DNA of 64,000 nucleotides from Bryopsis sp. KO-2023 (lineage: Eukaryota > Chlorophyta > Ulvophyceae > Bryopsidales > Bryopsidaceae): contig BSYQ01000014.1 of assembly GCA_030272585.1 (NCBI GenBank), forward strand, positions 1,364,001-1,428,000. Direction: 5' to 3'. Under the pieces are notes generated by a model that ran no database searches, was not told where the DNA came from, and was given only the letters and a program-made list of their open reading frames with translations. Shown here one piece after another: positions 21,988-33,846 of this stretch. Within the stretch, counting starts at the first letter, position 1. Each line of letters opens with the position of its first letter. The translations under genes and the position numbers were made by a program.

Positions 21988-23900
21988 GCTCTGCAAGCAA
22001 AACGGCCTCGCCAAGTCGACAGGTAAGCTTTGTCCCCCTGAGTGCGTGGGCAGCGGGTGCAACCACCCTTCCAAAGGGGCGCCAGATATCACGTGGCCCC
22101 CTCCGTCGCATTCGTTGAAGCTGTATCAAAGCTTGTCGCAGACTACAATTTCTCATAAATTGGCCAACCGTTCGAAATGAGTCCACCAAAGAAAACCAGG
22201 AAAGAAATTGCAAGTCTAAACATATTGTTTCCAAACATTCCAGGCAAAGGTCATAGCAATATGGAAGGAAACAACAAACCATTAGGTAGCAAGGTCAACC
22301 CAAATGAATCTTTCGCCGAAAAACAAGCAAGGTGACCCAAAGCTCATCACAATCAACACAGGAACCGTTATTTTAAAAAATTCTGGGAGAATAATTCATA
22401 TTTCTAACATTTTATTTTACAGTGCATTGATGTCTTCAAAAACAACATGTGTACAATCAGGATAGAAACTAAAAACATTAATTATCCCTGAATTTCAGCC
22501 GGTTGTTTCAATTTTGTACCTATAGTGGCCTGCTTGTAATGTAATGGTACTTTTGTGCCTTTTTGAAACTGTCAATCCCAGGATAGGAATGGGAAACAGG
22601 TTTTCTTGGCAAGCTGCACGTGTGGAAACTCAACCAACATGCAACCGAAACTGAGAGTTCCTCCTTCCACTTTTCCCGCCCATCAAAGGTTGTCACAGTT
22701 TCTTTTCCCTTTTCAGTTTCTGGGGCGTGGACTGGCAAAATGTGCAATTGCAACCGTGAACCTGGTTCTCAGCCGTTGATATTCTTCGTGCTTCTCAAAA
22801 CAGCGCAACCCAAGATACTTGTTGAAAAATCGATTCTTGACCCCTTCGACTCGCACAAACTCGTTCCTCCGTTTGGATGTGCTTGGAATGGAGCCCCATG
22901 CTTCCTCTTGATCTGAATACCAAGGCAGTGTTTTCTTGTCGTTGGTTGCGAAGTGGATTGAAAAAAACCGCGTCCAGGGATGCGTCGATGAGTGGTGGGA
23001 TGACCCGTGAGAAACGTTCTAAAACTTTTTTTCACCAGTTCTAATACCGGAACTCATTCCTTTCCCAATGGGCCTCTTTGCTGGAACACCTTTCCTAGTG
23101 ACCACCAAGCACCCAAGCCACAAAGATGCAGCACCATATCGGTAACGTCTGAAAGAGAGAATGACGCCTGGGATGTTGCGTTCTTCACATGAAGGCCTGT
23201 TCACGGAAGCAAGACTGTTTCTTCACTTCTCTAGCCGTTCGGAACGACAGCTTCACTGCAAAGGTCGTTTGTCTTCCGAGACAAACGGTGAGTCGCTGCA
23301 AACCGAGATGTTCGGGGAGGAAAGATGAAAGTCACACTCCTTTCGAGGCGCACCCGTCTTCTCTATGTTCTGGACAGCCCAAAAATATTCCACAAGCTCT
23401 CTCCCATCCCTCATGCGCTCCTTATCGCCCTATCGCCCCAACGGTTGATTTTTACAACCCCTTATTTCCGTACATCGATGATGTTATGCGGAATCGAATC
23501 GCCTCACCAGAGAGCGTAAGCCCGACGCGAAGTTTGCATTGCACGACCATCAGAGAGGGTTGAGTATTGGAAGTTCGAATTACAGGGTGAAGATGCGGGT
23601 GCGTCGAAAAACAAGAAAGAGAAACGCATGAACAAACTGTGCGATGTCCTCTGTTCCCAATATTACCCAAGTAGTGATCTTTGACCGATCGGTTACCGGG
23701 CCATACTGTGCGATGTCGGAAAGTGGAAAGTGTGTCGACTGCCACATCACTTTTTTATTGTCCGCAGTGCGGACTTCGCACTGCACCCTCATGTCTGAAC
23801 TCGTCGTCTGCAAGTGTGTGAAACAGCTCGCCTCTCCTTTACGAAAAGAACCTCCACAGTTTTTCCATCGTTCCTTCGTAAAGGAGCGTTCTACCTGCGA
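21988..23900. other. U2 upstream region, then intergenic sequence with no supported gene
   Basis: The first 240 bases are the U2 promoter side. The blocks near 22015-22035 and 22190-22225 are shared with the second U2 cassette, but their distance from the U2 start differs (about 200 bases here, about 75 there), so only one spacing can match a standard snRNA upstream element. From 22300 to 23900 no exon, RNA or repeat could be supported. Several open frames exist on both strands without domains. Confidence 0.35.
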
Positions 23901-23927
23901 CCAGCGCTTGTCCCTCCGCAGGCTGAC

Positions 23928-25394
23928 ATGAATTTTACTTGCCGACATACCAGAATATTGTGTGTTTGCGTCGTCCTCTTGCACGCGTCCACCTCGAAAG
24001 GTCAGATCAACGCGCAGTAGGCACTGGGACTGTTTCACGGTGAAACTTTCACCACGCGCATCTCGGTTCACGGCGAGACAAACGGCCTTGAAAGTGGAGC
24101 TACCGTTCTGAACGCACAGTGTTCAAGAAAAGAAACACCATTGTCTTCGTTGAATAGACAATCACGTCGAAGAGCGCAACAACCCAGACGTTTTTTTTTT
24201 TTTAATTAATCTTTGTGGCTTGGGCGCACAGTTGCTGGACAGGAGAGTGATGCCGCCCCAAGCGCCCCTGGCCAGGAGGCTCCGTCGGTAAACAGAGTTC
24301 CAGGAACGGTGCACGGTGCGACTAGCAGCAGCAGCAGCAGCAGGGGTACAGCTGCACGAGTCGGCAGGTCATCCGCGACCAGCTCTCATCCTTACACTGT
24401 TTCCTTGCGGAGGCGTTCTGATCTGGGTTACTTCTGCGCCGGCGTATTGGTGGGGAACAGACACGTTTTGACAGCAGCGCACTGCGTCGACTCGTCCACA
24501 GCGTCGACCGACAGTCGACCTCAAGTCGTCGTTGGCTCCGCCTACTTGTCAAAGACGTCAGGCAATGGGATCCAGGTACGAAATCGATCACGAATGCCTT
24601 ATGCATGTGCTGTCACTGCGCGAAAATACCACCGACTACTAACAGGTCGTTAGGATTCGCCATGTGGGATCCCTCTCCTGATGCATCCATGTGCACAGGG
24701 TATGTTGCTTCAGACTTGGTGGAGTGGGGGAAGGGGTGTTTCCTCCACAGAATGCTGGAAGTCCTCCAAACCTTTTGTTTTGTGGATGAGCAGGTCATCT
24801 CTACCCAAAATGTCTTCATCCACCCCGACTACAGATCCAGGCAATTCCCTGACCTTGCCATTTTGGAGCTCTCAAGTGCAGCAAACCAAGCCCCTGTTCG
24901 AATCCCAACCAGCACCAGCTTTCGCCCACAGCTGGGCAATTTCCTGAGATCCATTGGGTGGGGTCGAACACGACGGGATTCGGGATTTTCTGACATTGCA
25001 CAGGTTGTCCAGGTGGATTTCATTGACAGGAGGCGTTGCATCCGAAAGTTGGGCAGATTCGTGACCATCCACAAAATCTGCATGGGTGGAGATGGGGGTG
25101 GCTCTTGTCAAGGTGAACAACAGTTTCAGTAGAACCCTTGCTTCATCAGGAATTCTCTGGAGGCAAAGGAACCACTGAGTCGAGATGTTTTGTTTGTTGT
25201 GCCAAGGTGACGACGGAGGCCCCATTGTTTTACCTGGCGATACTAGAGCGGATGATGTTTTGGTTGGAATTGTGGGTTCTTTCCATGTGTGCGGAGGGTC
25301 CAGGCCTGATGTCCATACCAACATAGTTCCCTTTATTAATTGGATGAAGTCAACTGCTGGTGCGGAGCATTATTTCCGATTGCATATCTCCTGA
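23928..25394 (+). CDS. Secreted trypsin-fold (S1) protease homologue lacking the catalytic serine
   Basis: Four exons, 23928-24000, 24232-24575, 24794-25112 and 25207-25394, join in frame to give 307 residues. Exon 1 encodes the signal peptide (MNFTCRHTRILCVCVVLLHA) and ends in phase 1. The body has YTVSLRRRSDLGYFCAGVLV, the catalytic-histidine motif LTAAHC, the aspartate motif DLAILEL, and a C-terminal HTNIVPFINWM. The serine motif, normally GDSGGP, reads GDDGGP (codons GAC GAC at 25209-25214), so Ser195 is Asp. The S1-pocket residue equivalent to trypsin Asp189 is Gly (GSCQGDD). S1 homologues without the serine act as inactive cofactors, binding proteins or immune regulators in many eukaryotes. 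Lack of protease activity is inferred from these residues. A Ser-rich linker (SSSSSS) follows the propeptide. Confidence 0.88.
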
Positions 25395-27550
25395 AAAGTG
25401 GTTTCTGCTTATTGAATCAAAGTGATTCTATACACTAGTTGATTGATACTTCAATGGTGAGATTTCTATGTGTCTAGGCCTCCCCTGATGAGACGTTTCC
25501 AAGACAACTGAAGAAATTCTGTTCCGTTTCAAATTCTATATTTTCATGTAACTTCAGTGTGATCAAGTGGTTTTGTGAAATGTGTGTGTGTAAATCATTT
25601 TGGTGAAAATTGATTTGCCTGACTAATTTTTGTTTGGCGGGGGAAGGGTCAGAATGCTAGGAAGAAGGAGAACAACCTGTTTCCCTCAATTTCAACTCTT
25701 AATGTGAATCACCTAGGGATCTCCTGAGAACTTTTCACACAAAAATCAGCATTTAGGTAATCGTTCACATTTTCCCTTGGGCTCCTAGTACACCAGCTAC
25801 TAGCATTGGCCAGAGTTTTTTGGACCGTCAACGACCGAAAGGTTTTTCTCCACGCACCACAACATAATCCATTAGAAGTTTCGGTTTACCGCAGAGCTCT
25901 CGCCACAGTAAGGTTTCAACTGCGAGGTGCTTTGGTGCGACTCACCTATGAGAACAGACGCCTTTTCCAGCCCGCTTCCCACCACTCTTATGTGGGCTGT
26001 GCCCCCGTGCACGTGATCACCTGAAAGTGATGAACTATGCCCGCATGTGCTCGAAAATATATGAACATTTCTTGCAAACAATTGATCTTGCAAGATCCTC
26101 TGGCCGCAACTCCACATCAGGTACCGAATCGTGCTATAGCAGTAGTGGCAACTTGGCACGGAAGAACTTGGCTGGACCCAAGGGGAATTTCAGCAGATCG
26201 ATTGTGATATGGAATCAAAAGTATAACTGTATGGAGTCGAACCCACAGGGCACCCATATTCCGTCCGGAAATTCACCATATTTTGCCAGCGCAAATCTCA
26301 GTGAGGAATGCAGATCCATTGGAAAGTATATATCTCCCAATAAATATATATACACAGCTGTGAGCAAAACATACGAAAGGGATGTGGATGGAATTTTTGA
26401 GCAACAGTGTTGAATGGAGAGTGTTTAGCCAGTCAGCGAAATCTTGTGTGTGTGTGAGCTGCAAACAAAATGAGGCCCCAGTGTGCTGAAGCGTCGGACT
26501 CGCCAGTTTGAAATTGCGCTAGCTTGTGCTGGTAGCGGTGCAAAACGATAGAACGGTATAAAACTTGCTGGCTGAGGGGTTTTGTTTGTGGGCTCTGGCC
26601 TGGCATGTCTTGTAATATTTTTGGTTGTGTTCTGTCAACTGGGAAAATCACTGCGTGATGGAACAAACAAACAGGCTAGCCCTGCATTACACAGCCTAAA
26701 AATACAAGGGCAAAAACTTTTCTTGGCTATAATTTCTCGAGATCAAACCAAGGAAAGAAAAACGAGGAATGGGTTAATAGGTAATTAACGGGATAGGTTG
26801 AAAGGTAGATGGATCATGAATCAGGTGAAAGAATGAACGAAACGGTTAAACTGTCGAAACGGTGTGCTAGTTGCTCGCAGGGGCGATATATGGATAAGTT
26901 GCAGGAAGGAAACGATACCCTGTGGAGAACTAAAAAGTGTCGACTGTTATTTTACAAACGAGCCCCTGACTACAACGTTTTGGCACGGTTAACCGTGCCA
27001 AAACATCAAGAAACAAAGCGTATAAACACACGCGTTTGCTGGCTGATAAGACACCAAAACCGCACTTGCCAACTTTTCAAAACAGCACGGAGCTTTTTCA
27101 CAGGTGTCGCCATCGTGGGTTCAAAAGAGAAAAAAAGCTGCGTTGTCGCTGCTGTGGTAGCTGCGTCCCTTTTTTCGTGGGGGGAAGAAAACTGCGCGAA
27201 CGTGTTCAGTTACCTTGCAAGGAATGATCCTGATCGTCTGACATGGCAGCGCTACAAGCCTTATTTTCAACCGTTCCGCCTCGAGAGTTCCTCCGACTGC
27301 TTGATTACAGGAGGGGAGTCTTGCGTGTGTCAACAAAACTCGTTTGGAACTGCGGACCTGCGCGAAAAATGTGAGCTTCCAGGATGCGTGGTCGTTTGTA
27401 TTGCTGGCGGTCGCATTCTGAGGGAACACTCGTATATGTGTAGCTGCCCTCCATCGCTGAAGTGAACGAACCCGACCCAAACCCCCCAGGGCCCCCATAT
27501 TGCGGCCGTTTTCGTCGTTCGCCCACACGTCGGAGACGCGAGACCCCCAA
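25395..27550. other. Intergenic; only unsupported open frames
   Basis: This 2.1-kb stretch has no recognisable gene. A 218-codon open frame (26809-27465, plus) lacks a domain and spans the perfect palindrome at 26977-27004, so it is not called. A B-box-like GGGTTCGACTCC occurs on the minus strand at about 26230, without the rest of a tRNA. Confidence 0.35.
26977..27004. repeat. Perfect 28-bp palindrome
   Basis: The half-site GTTTTGGCACGGTT is followed directly by its exact reverse complement, AACCGTGCCAAAAC. There is no loop. It could be a dimeric protein-binding site, the remnant of a fold-back insertion, or a hairpin in a transcript. Confidence 0.75.
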
Positions 27551-27558
27551 GATCCGAA

Positions 27559-27611
27559 GTCACCTTAGCTCAGTCGGTAGAGCATTCGCTTTGTGAGCGA
27601 AAGGCGGTGAT
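27559..27611 (+). tRNA. tRNA-Thr(UGU)-like gene with no recognisable T arm; probable pseudogene
   Basis: The sequence has a tRNA-like D arm (TAGCTCAGTCGGTAGAGC, a good A box) and a 5-bp anticodon stem, TTCGC/GCGAA, around loop TTTGTGA, giving anticodon TGT. A normal T arm and B box are missing. Instead GGTGAT follows directly and can pair with the 5' GTCACC, giving a short tRNA without a T arm. Either it is a truncated pseudogene or the 3' half has degenerated. It lies 80 bases before the intact tRNA-Arg. Confidence 0.4.
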
Positions 27612-27693
27612 TTGGGCCATGCCACCGCGGGGACGGGATGGTGGAGATCTCGTTGACCAGGAAAAAAGCCTCGCAAGATACCTGAAATCGTCA

Positions 27694-27766
27694 GCACCCG
27701 TGGCGCAATGGATAGCGCACCAGACTTCTAATCTGGGGGTTGCGGGTTCGAGTCCCGCCGGGTGTG
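27694..27766 (+). tRNA. tRNA-Arg(UCU)
   Basis: A complete 73-nt cloverleaf. The acceptor is GCACCCG/CGGGTGT. The D arm lies in TGGCGCAATGGATAGCGC. The anticodon stem CCAGA/TCTGG encloses CTTCTAA (anticodon TCT). The T arm is GCGGG-TTCGAGT-CCCGC, and the discriminator is G. A and B boxes are intact and there is no intron. No T4 run follows closely; the first long T runs are near 27870, so termination may be late or need another signal. Confidence 0.95.
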
Positions 27767-29779
27767 ACCGTGCCCCGATCCTTCCTCGTTTCGTGGTGTA
27801 CAGAAATTTCTTGTTTGAGACCAAGAAAGGAGTCCGAAAACAGGCAAAAAACTTCAGGTGGCACGACATTTTTTTTGTAATTTTTTTTATATTTTTTTTT
27901 AGGCCAGATGCCAAGCGTGCAACGGAACTCCATGCATTATTTATTTGGTTTGGACCTGCCTTGAACTCTTGTTGAACTCTTACTTCCCTCAAAAAGTAGG
28001 AAAACACCCCTCTAGAATTTTCTATCCAAGTTGTAACATGGATCAGCAATGCAAACTTTGATCCAAAAAGAAAGCATTCTTTGTGTTCTTTTCTTAAAAT
28101 TCAAAAAAAACCAAAAAACACAAGCACAGAGAAGAGCGAGGGGGGTTCTCAACACGCACACGTGCACACAAAAGCAACGAGTTCTTATTTTGTATCGAAA
28201 AGAATCCGCATTCCTTTCAATAGTTGAGATTCTATCTTGAAGAACAAGCCTCAAAATTGAAACATAAGAATCATGAATTCCTTTCTCAGGAGTGCTTTGT
28301 CCATCGTTCATTGATTTACTTTGTTTTTGTGTCTTCAATTTTTTTTTTTCCTACGGGCTGGGGCCCAAGAAACTGACGCACGAATTCATTGGTTTAACCT
28401 CTCAAACAACAAGACGCTTGAACGTGCACCTTTTCAGCTGTTTCCCCGACGTGTAGTGTTCATGGAGGAAAATGTACATGGACACCAAACCAAAACAAAC
28501 CAAAACAAAACAAACCAAACTAAAAATTACATGCGCAGAAGCCCGGACATGCCCGGACAATGTAAATAGACACGCTTCTTCCTTTGGGTGTCATTATTTT
28601 TTTTTTGAGCCACTATTTTCTTCAGGTTATGATGGTAGTTTTTTGTTGATTAATGAACGAGGTGCAACTCACAAAATCTTGTACATTTGCATGAATGATT
28701 GTCAGGGCGTTACAATGCACAATAGACCAATAATAAACTACATTCTCCTCTGTCGGATTCATTTGCATCAATTCCTTTTCAAAAAAAATTCGCAATGAGT
28801 TTCACATGTCAACCACAAGCATGCTTGGAGCTGTTTCGCTATCGGCATTGTCTGGGTACTTCAGTAAATTGAGTCATTTTCCTTGAAATCTGGCCAATGC
28901 TCAGTCCAGCTGATGGCAGGGTTTCCAACTCAACAGCATTCCCAGCAACTCCTGGATATCATTCCTTGCTTCACCCTTCTGTTTTCCTTGTTCCAGGGGA
29001 CAAAGACGAAACTCAAGCGGTGAGTAATCACCAGCTTCTTACAGGTCGATGTGGATAGACCCCACAGTTTGGGGAAAAAAGGGAAAGAACCCAGCGGGCT
29101 GTTGATTATCCAGAATGTTTGAAATCCAGTCCAGGAAAAATCGATCGTGTCGCGCACGCCTGTGAATGCCTCATGTAAATGTCTTGCTGCTTGTTATAGA
29201 CCCCAGTGTGCTCCAAAGCCTCCTAACCATGTGGAACCACCATATTTTAGAGATGACACGTTTTCTCCTAGGTGTTGCACCAATTCAAATTTTTTCTTCC
29301 TCCCATTTGATTGGTCAACCGATCCCCCTGTGGCCCCAAACCATAATTTTTCCGAGCTTGTTCCGAAATAACACCACCCAACTTTTCACTCCATGCTTGG
29401 GGTTCGTCAAAGCACTTCAACCGATGGCTTGATCATGTGGGTTCAGGCCTGGATTGGTAGTGTTCAATATTCGCCTCCATGAAGTAGCAAGTATCCCCAT
29501 TTCATTTTGTGGCTGGGGCATAGATTGGAGACATTAGATTGCTCCATGTTTCCTTTGGTTGATTGTCGGGCTGTTCCTCAATCGATGCAATTGTTTTTTG
29601 CCGTATACTCCTCAGTTGATGCACTTAGCACCGTCCATGCATATTTCTGTAAGGAAAATAATCATCACCAGCCCATAATCTTGTTGATGTTGAGGCTCCC
29701 ACCCAATCTCCCCCTTTTTTTTTGGCAGCTGCTTTTCCCCAGCTACTAAAAACAGACCTAGAAAATAGAAAAAAGTATC
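27767..29779. other. Intergenic, no supported gene
   Basis: The stretch contains T runs (27870-27900), a simple CAAAACAAAC-type repeat at 28482-28525, and open frames without domains or splice consistency. I see nothing to annotate. Confidence 0.35.
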
Positions 29780-32402
29780 CAGTCCCCCACCTACCCCTGA
29801 TTTTTTTAGTTTAAAGTCCTTTTTTTCTGTGTAAAACTCTTCTTTCCCACCTACCCCTGAATTTCATTTTGTTTTTCTTTTTTCTGTAATTTTTTGGTTT
29901 CACCCCACCTACCCCTGAATTTCATTTTTTTTTCGCATTTTTTCTTTGCGCCCCACCTACCCCTGGTCTTCATTTTTTTTTACTTTTTTTCCGACTATAG
30001 TTCTGCTTTCGCTCCACCTACCCAAAAAAGTTCTCAGCAATATTTCTTCCCCTTTCCCCCCTTGGGGAGACCAAGTGCCCCAAATCGTATTACTAGATCA
30101 CTCTAATTCATCACGTTTCCCATCCTCCCCATACAACAATAGTAGAATAATTTCTTTTAGGTTTTTTTTTGTGGTAATTCTTCGTGAACGGCGTCTGAGT
30201 TTCTGTGAGGCCCTCCTGTAAAAATCAGCTCCTGTCCTTTTGATGCTTCCTGGGTGATTCTTCCTTTCTCCTGGACCGTCATAAAAGCGCGCGAATTTTA
30301 AAACTTCGAGCAGGCTGGAAAAAAAAATAGTTTATTGTTGCGTTGACAGATGATAATACCTCGATCTCAGCGGCACTTGGATATTGAGGTCCATCTTCAG
30401 GTCGTCAGGTCAACAATCACACAGCTGCAGACAAAGCGGCCCATATCTCTCCTCTGAGCGCTTGTTCAAAGGCGTCCACCTATTGCAGGTTGCACGTTTC
30501 CAAAATAAACTATAACCTGACCCAAAATCCCCGTCGGATGTGCTCTTGGTATTTGGCCTGTCGATGTTTGCAGCGACAAAGCCAGCCACCGCCGCTTCTC
30601 CAGTCGGGTTGGCGTTCGACATCCACCTCCTAACACCAGAGTGCTGGTTGGAGGCACTCTTCTCCTCACAACTCTCAGCGACCACTTTTTGAACTTGAAA
30701 AAGCGATCTCATCAAAGACTTCTCAACAGAAGCTGAGTTTCCTGAAGGACTTGACGCTGCGAGCTCCCCGCCATAAGACTCTACGAATACAAACAAGATT
30801 TTGTGAACAAACGACCCCGGTGCTAGTTCGTCTTTTTTCCCCTCCCGTTTCTAAGACGAAAACTCTCTGTTTTTCACCATTTTCCTCTTAATATATTAAG
30901 ATATATATCAACAGAAAAGTTTCTTCACTGTCATGTGTAACCCTGAAGGTTTCTTGCACCCCTACGATTGCTGGCTTCGCTGAGGCGTCCCATTTCTCGA
31001 AAACTGGATTGGTGGGTTGAGCTCTCCTGTCCATGCTTCTTCCTTGCGTTCTTGAGTCCCCACTGCGGCGTGCACTTCTTCTCCTCACCAGGGACGAACT
31101 AGTTTCGAAGATGGACAGGAAAAAACTTAGCCTGCACAAACCCTTAAAGTCCATATCTTTACTAACTTATTGTGTTCTTTTTTTTTTTCAGTTTTCTACG
31201 TCGTTCGTCGGTCTCTTTTTCAATCGATGACTGCAACAGAAGAGTGTTTGTCTGGCCAGGATCCAACGTTTTCACGGCGGTTTGACACTTTTCGTCATTT
31301 CTTTTTTCACCACTTCGCTTTTAGAACCTGAGTTTTTGCAGCGTTCTCTTTGGGCTTGGTTGGCGCAAGGGAGAATGGGATGCAATCCATCCTGGATCTG
31401 CGAATGCGCAATATATGGTCGAGAATTGACCGTTCTTGTCTCGACATAGCTCCTGGAATTCACTCGTCAACAGTACTTCGAATTTGGCGCCAAGAGTATT
31501 CGGTCGTTGGCGTCGAAAAGCGCTTACGGATGGAAGGTATTTACAATACTGAGTTTCTGTTTCTTTGAGCCAAATTTTCCCGCTTTCTGTCATTGACCCA
31601 ATCGATTTTCTCTCTTCGATTGACTGCGAATCTTCCAACCCCTTGCGAAAACACACCACCTTGTTCGAAACCAGTTCGTCCCCGATGAGGAGAAGAAGTG
31701 CACTCCGCAGTGGGGACTTGAGACAACGCCAAGACATTTTTATTCTCTCCGTATCACTTCTCTCGCTGTTTATCCAGGCGCGTTGCAAGCTCGGAGTGTG
31801 GTTTCGTTGCAGAGAACGGGTGCCCAGCGTGAAGGGTTTTCTTCACTCCGTGGAGAACATTCTGATGGAAGGAGATCCTGGGTCGTGGGGCACCTGGTCG
31901 CAAACTTACAGAGCGGCAGGCTGTAACTCTTTTTGGAAACGTGCAACGAAAGGGCTGCGTCAGGTGGACGCCTTTGAACCGAGGTAAGATCATAGTGGTG
32001 ATGGCCACTGTCTGTCGACGCAATAATAAACTATTTTTTCCAGCCTGTTTGAGATTCAAAAATTCGCGCGCTTACATGACGGTGCAGGGAAAGCAAATTC
32101 CGAAGACATTTCAAGAAAACAGGAAACGGCTGCGCACATCTATGAGCTCATCGAGAGACAAGTGTGCGGCTTTGAATCTGAAAGGTATAGAAGAGTGTGT
32201 GGCCGCGATGGAGATCTTACCCCAAAGAACGTGGTCACGGTGATGTGGGTGAGAAATCCAGTGGCATCCCAACGATATTGAAGCACGTCACCCAGTGCTT
32301 GCTTGGTAAAGGCGCTCTGGGGACCACATCTACGGATTTCAAGAGAACAATGGGCTTCCCGCCTTCATTTGGAAGAGAGCTGAGCATTGCGCCCTCACGA
32401 CC

Positions 32403-33846
32403 AGGGTTTTTTTTAGTGGCGTTTAGCCGCCAATGTGGCGGAAAAAAACAAAATTGGGCCAACTGTGGCGGCATATTTCAAAAGAAATAGCGTGCAATAC
32501 GCCACTATTTCAGACAATTGGTAAAGCCAATACGCCACTCAGTGGCCGTCGAAAAACACAAGAAATCGCTGAAATCGCCATTGTGGCCAGTGAAATATAT
32601 CGGAAATAAAGTCGAATCGCCAGATAGTTCAAAGGTGTTCGATTCCACGTGCAATCGAACAATTGAACTCCCTGTTGTGCAGACTGGAAATCCACCACAA
32701 GTCTATAACGCCATTGTTTCCATTCCCCTCTCTACCACGAATTCCCCCTGCACCGCGTCTCTATAATATATTCGTCAGGAATATATGAGTGAGGACAGTT
32801 TTTCGGGAAGAATTTGGAGGAATTTCGTAGCGGTTGGAGAGACGGACAGTCCACTGGACCTTTGCGATGAAGGCGTCAGCTATCTCACCTTCAACTGTGG
32901 GAGTGGTATGAAGCACTACCTTATGACCACGAAGAAAAATGAAAATGGGAGAGGACACAGGACCGAAATCGTAACAGAGGACATGTGGTTCGACATTCTT
33001 GAACGAACTAAGGTGAAAGTGAAGGAAGCTTCAGAGCTTGTGATTTCGGATTTCGAAACCCGATTTCCTCCCAGAGAATTGTTCTCTGCATTCTCTATTT
33101 TACAACCATTTTTCTGGGCCCAAGACCCTGGGAGGGAACTGATTGAACGGTTTTTCAACACAATAAAAAAACATTTTTGTCGAGAAATCGCTCAGGGAGA
33201 TACCACGGTTCTTCCCCTTCTTGATGAAGAAAAATTGAACACACAGTTTGACCTTTTTCAAGTGACAATGAAAGCTTCATCTTCGTATACATCGATGGAG
33301 TATTGCTAAAAGCATCTGATGAAAAGCCCCGGTGTTCTTCGATTATGCTCGGAATTCGTGAAGTTGGCACAAATTGTGCTTATTCTACCGATGACGAGCG
33401 TCAGTAATGAGAGAAGATTTTCGCAAATGAACTTGACAAAAACAATTGTTCGTAACCGGCTGCAAGAAGATCATTTAAACGGTTGCATCAGAGTAAAGAA
33501 TTGTCGGTTTGATATCAGTTCATTTCCCTAGAAATGATTAGATTTGGGTTTTCTGGGGTTCCTATTGTTTTGAATGAATGAAAAAAGTGATATCAGTCGC
33601 GGGAAGGGTATTTGTGGACTTGTGGAAGGAGGAGAGATTGTCGATTGTTTTGTGTTTGTAAGGACAATGTTTCGATGAGTTGCATAAATAGTAAGAAAAA
33701 GCCAGAAGATTGAGCAAAACGCCACATTGGCTGAAAAAAAAAATTAAAAAAGCTCGCTCAACGCCACAACGTGGCGGAAAAAAAAATAGGAAAGAGGAGA
33801 AAAAAGCCATGTGGCTTGAAGCTCTGAGTGCTTAGGAAAAACCCTG
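32403..33846 (+). mobile_element. hAT transposon inserted in the fold-back element
   Basis: The ends are CAGGGTTTTTTTTAG and, inverted, CAGGGTTTTTCCTAAG. An exact 8-bp target duplication, CTCACGAC, flanks them (32395-32402 and 33847-33854), as expected for hAT. Near both ends are GCCACATTGG and TGTGGCGG-type subterminal motifs (32417-32450 and 33720-33800). At 1444 bp it is shorter than most autonomous hAT elements but retains transposase C-terminal sequence. Removing it restores continuous host-element sequence, so it inserted after the larger element was in place. Confidence 0.92.
32785..33531 (+). pseudogene. hAT transposase remnant, C-terminal part with in-frame stop
   Basis: One frame runs from 32785 to 33531, interrupted by a single TAA at 33307-33309. 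The first part has FDILERTKVKVKEASELV and FFWAQDPGRELIERFFNTIK. The second has LPMTSVSNERRFSQMNLTK and VRNRLQEDHLNG, the hAT C-terminal dimerisation region as found in ZNF862-like hAT proteins. The N-terminal BED finger and most of the RNase H-like catalytic core are missing. It is therefore not a working transposase. The stop might be spliced around, but no intron signals are obvious. Confidence 0.82.

Noticed and set aside
26228..26250. B-box-like GGGTTCGACTCC on the minus strand
   Set aside because: No tRNA fold or A box nearby, so probably chance.
26809..27465. 218-codon open frame on the plus strand
   Set aside because: No domain, odd composition, no splice or promoter context, and it runs through a perfect palindrome. 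It is probably chance.
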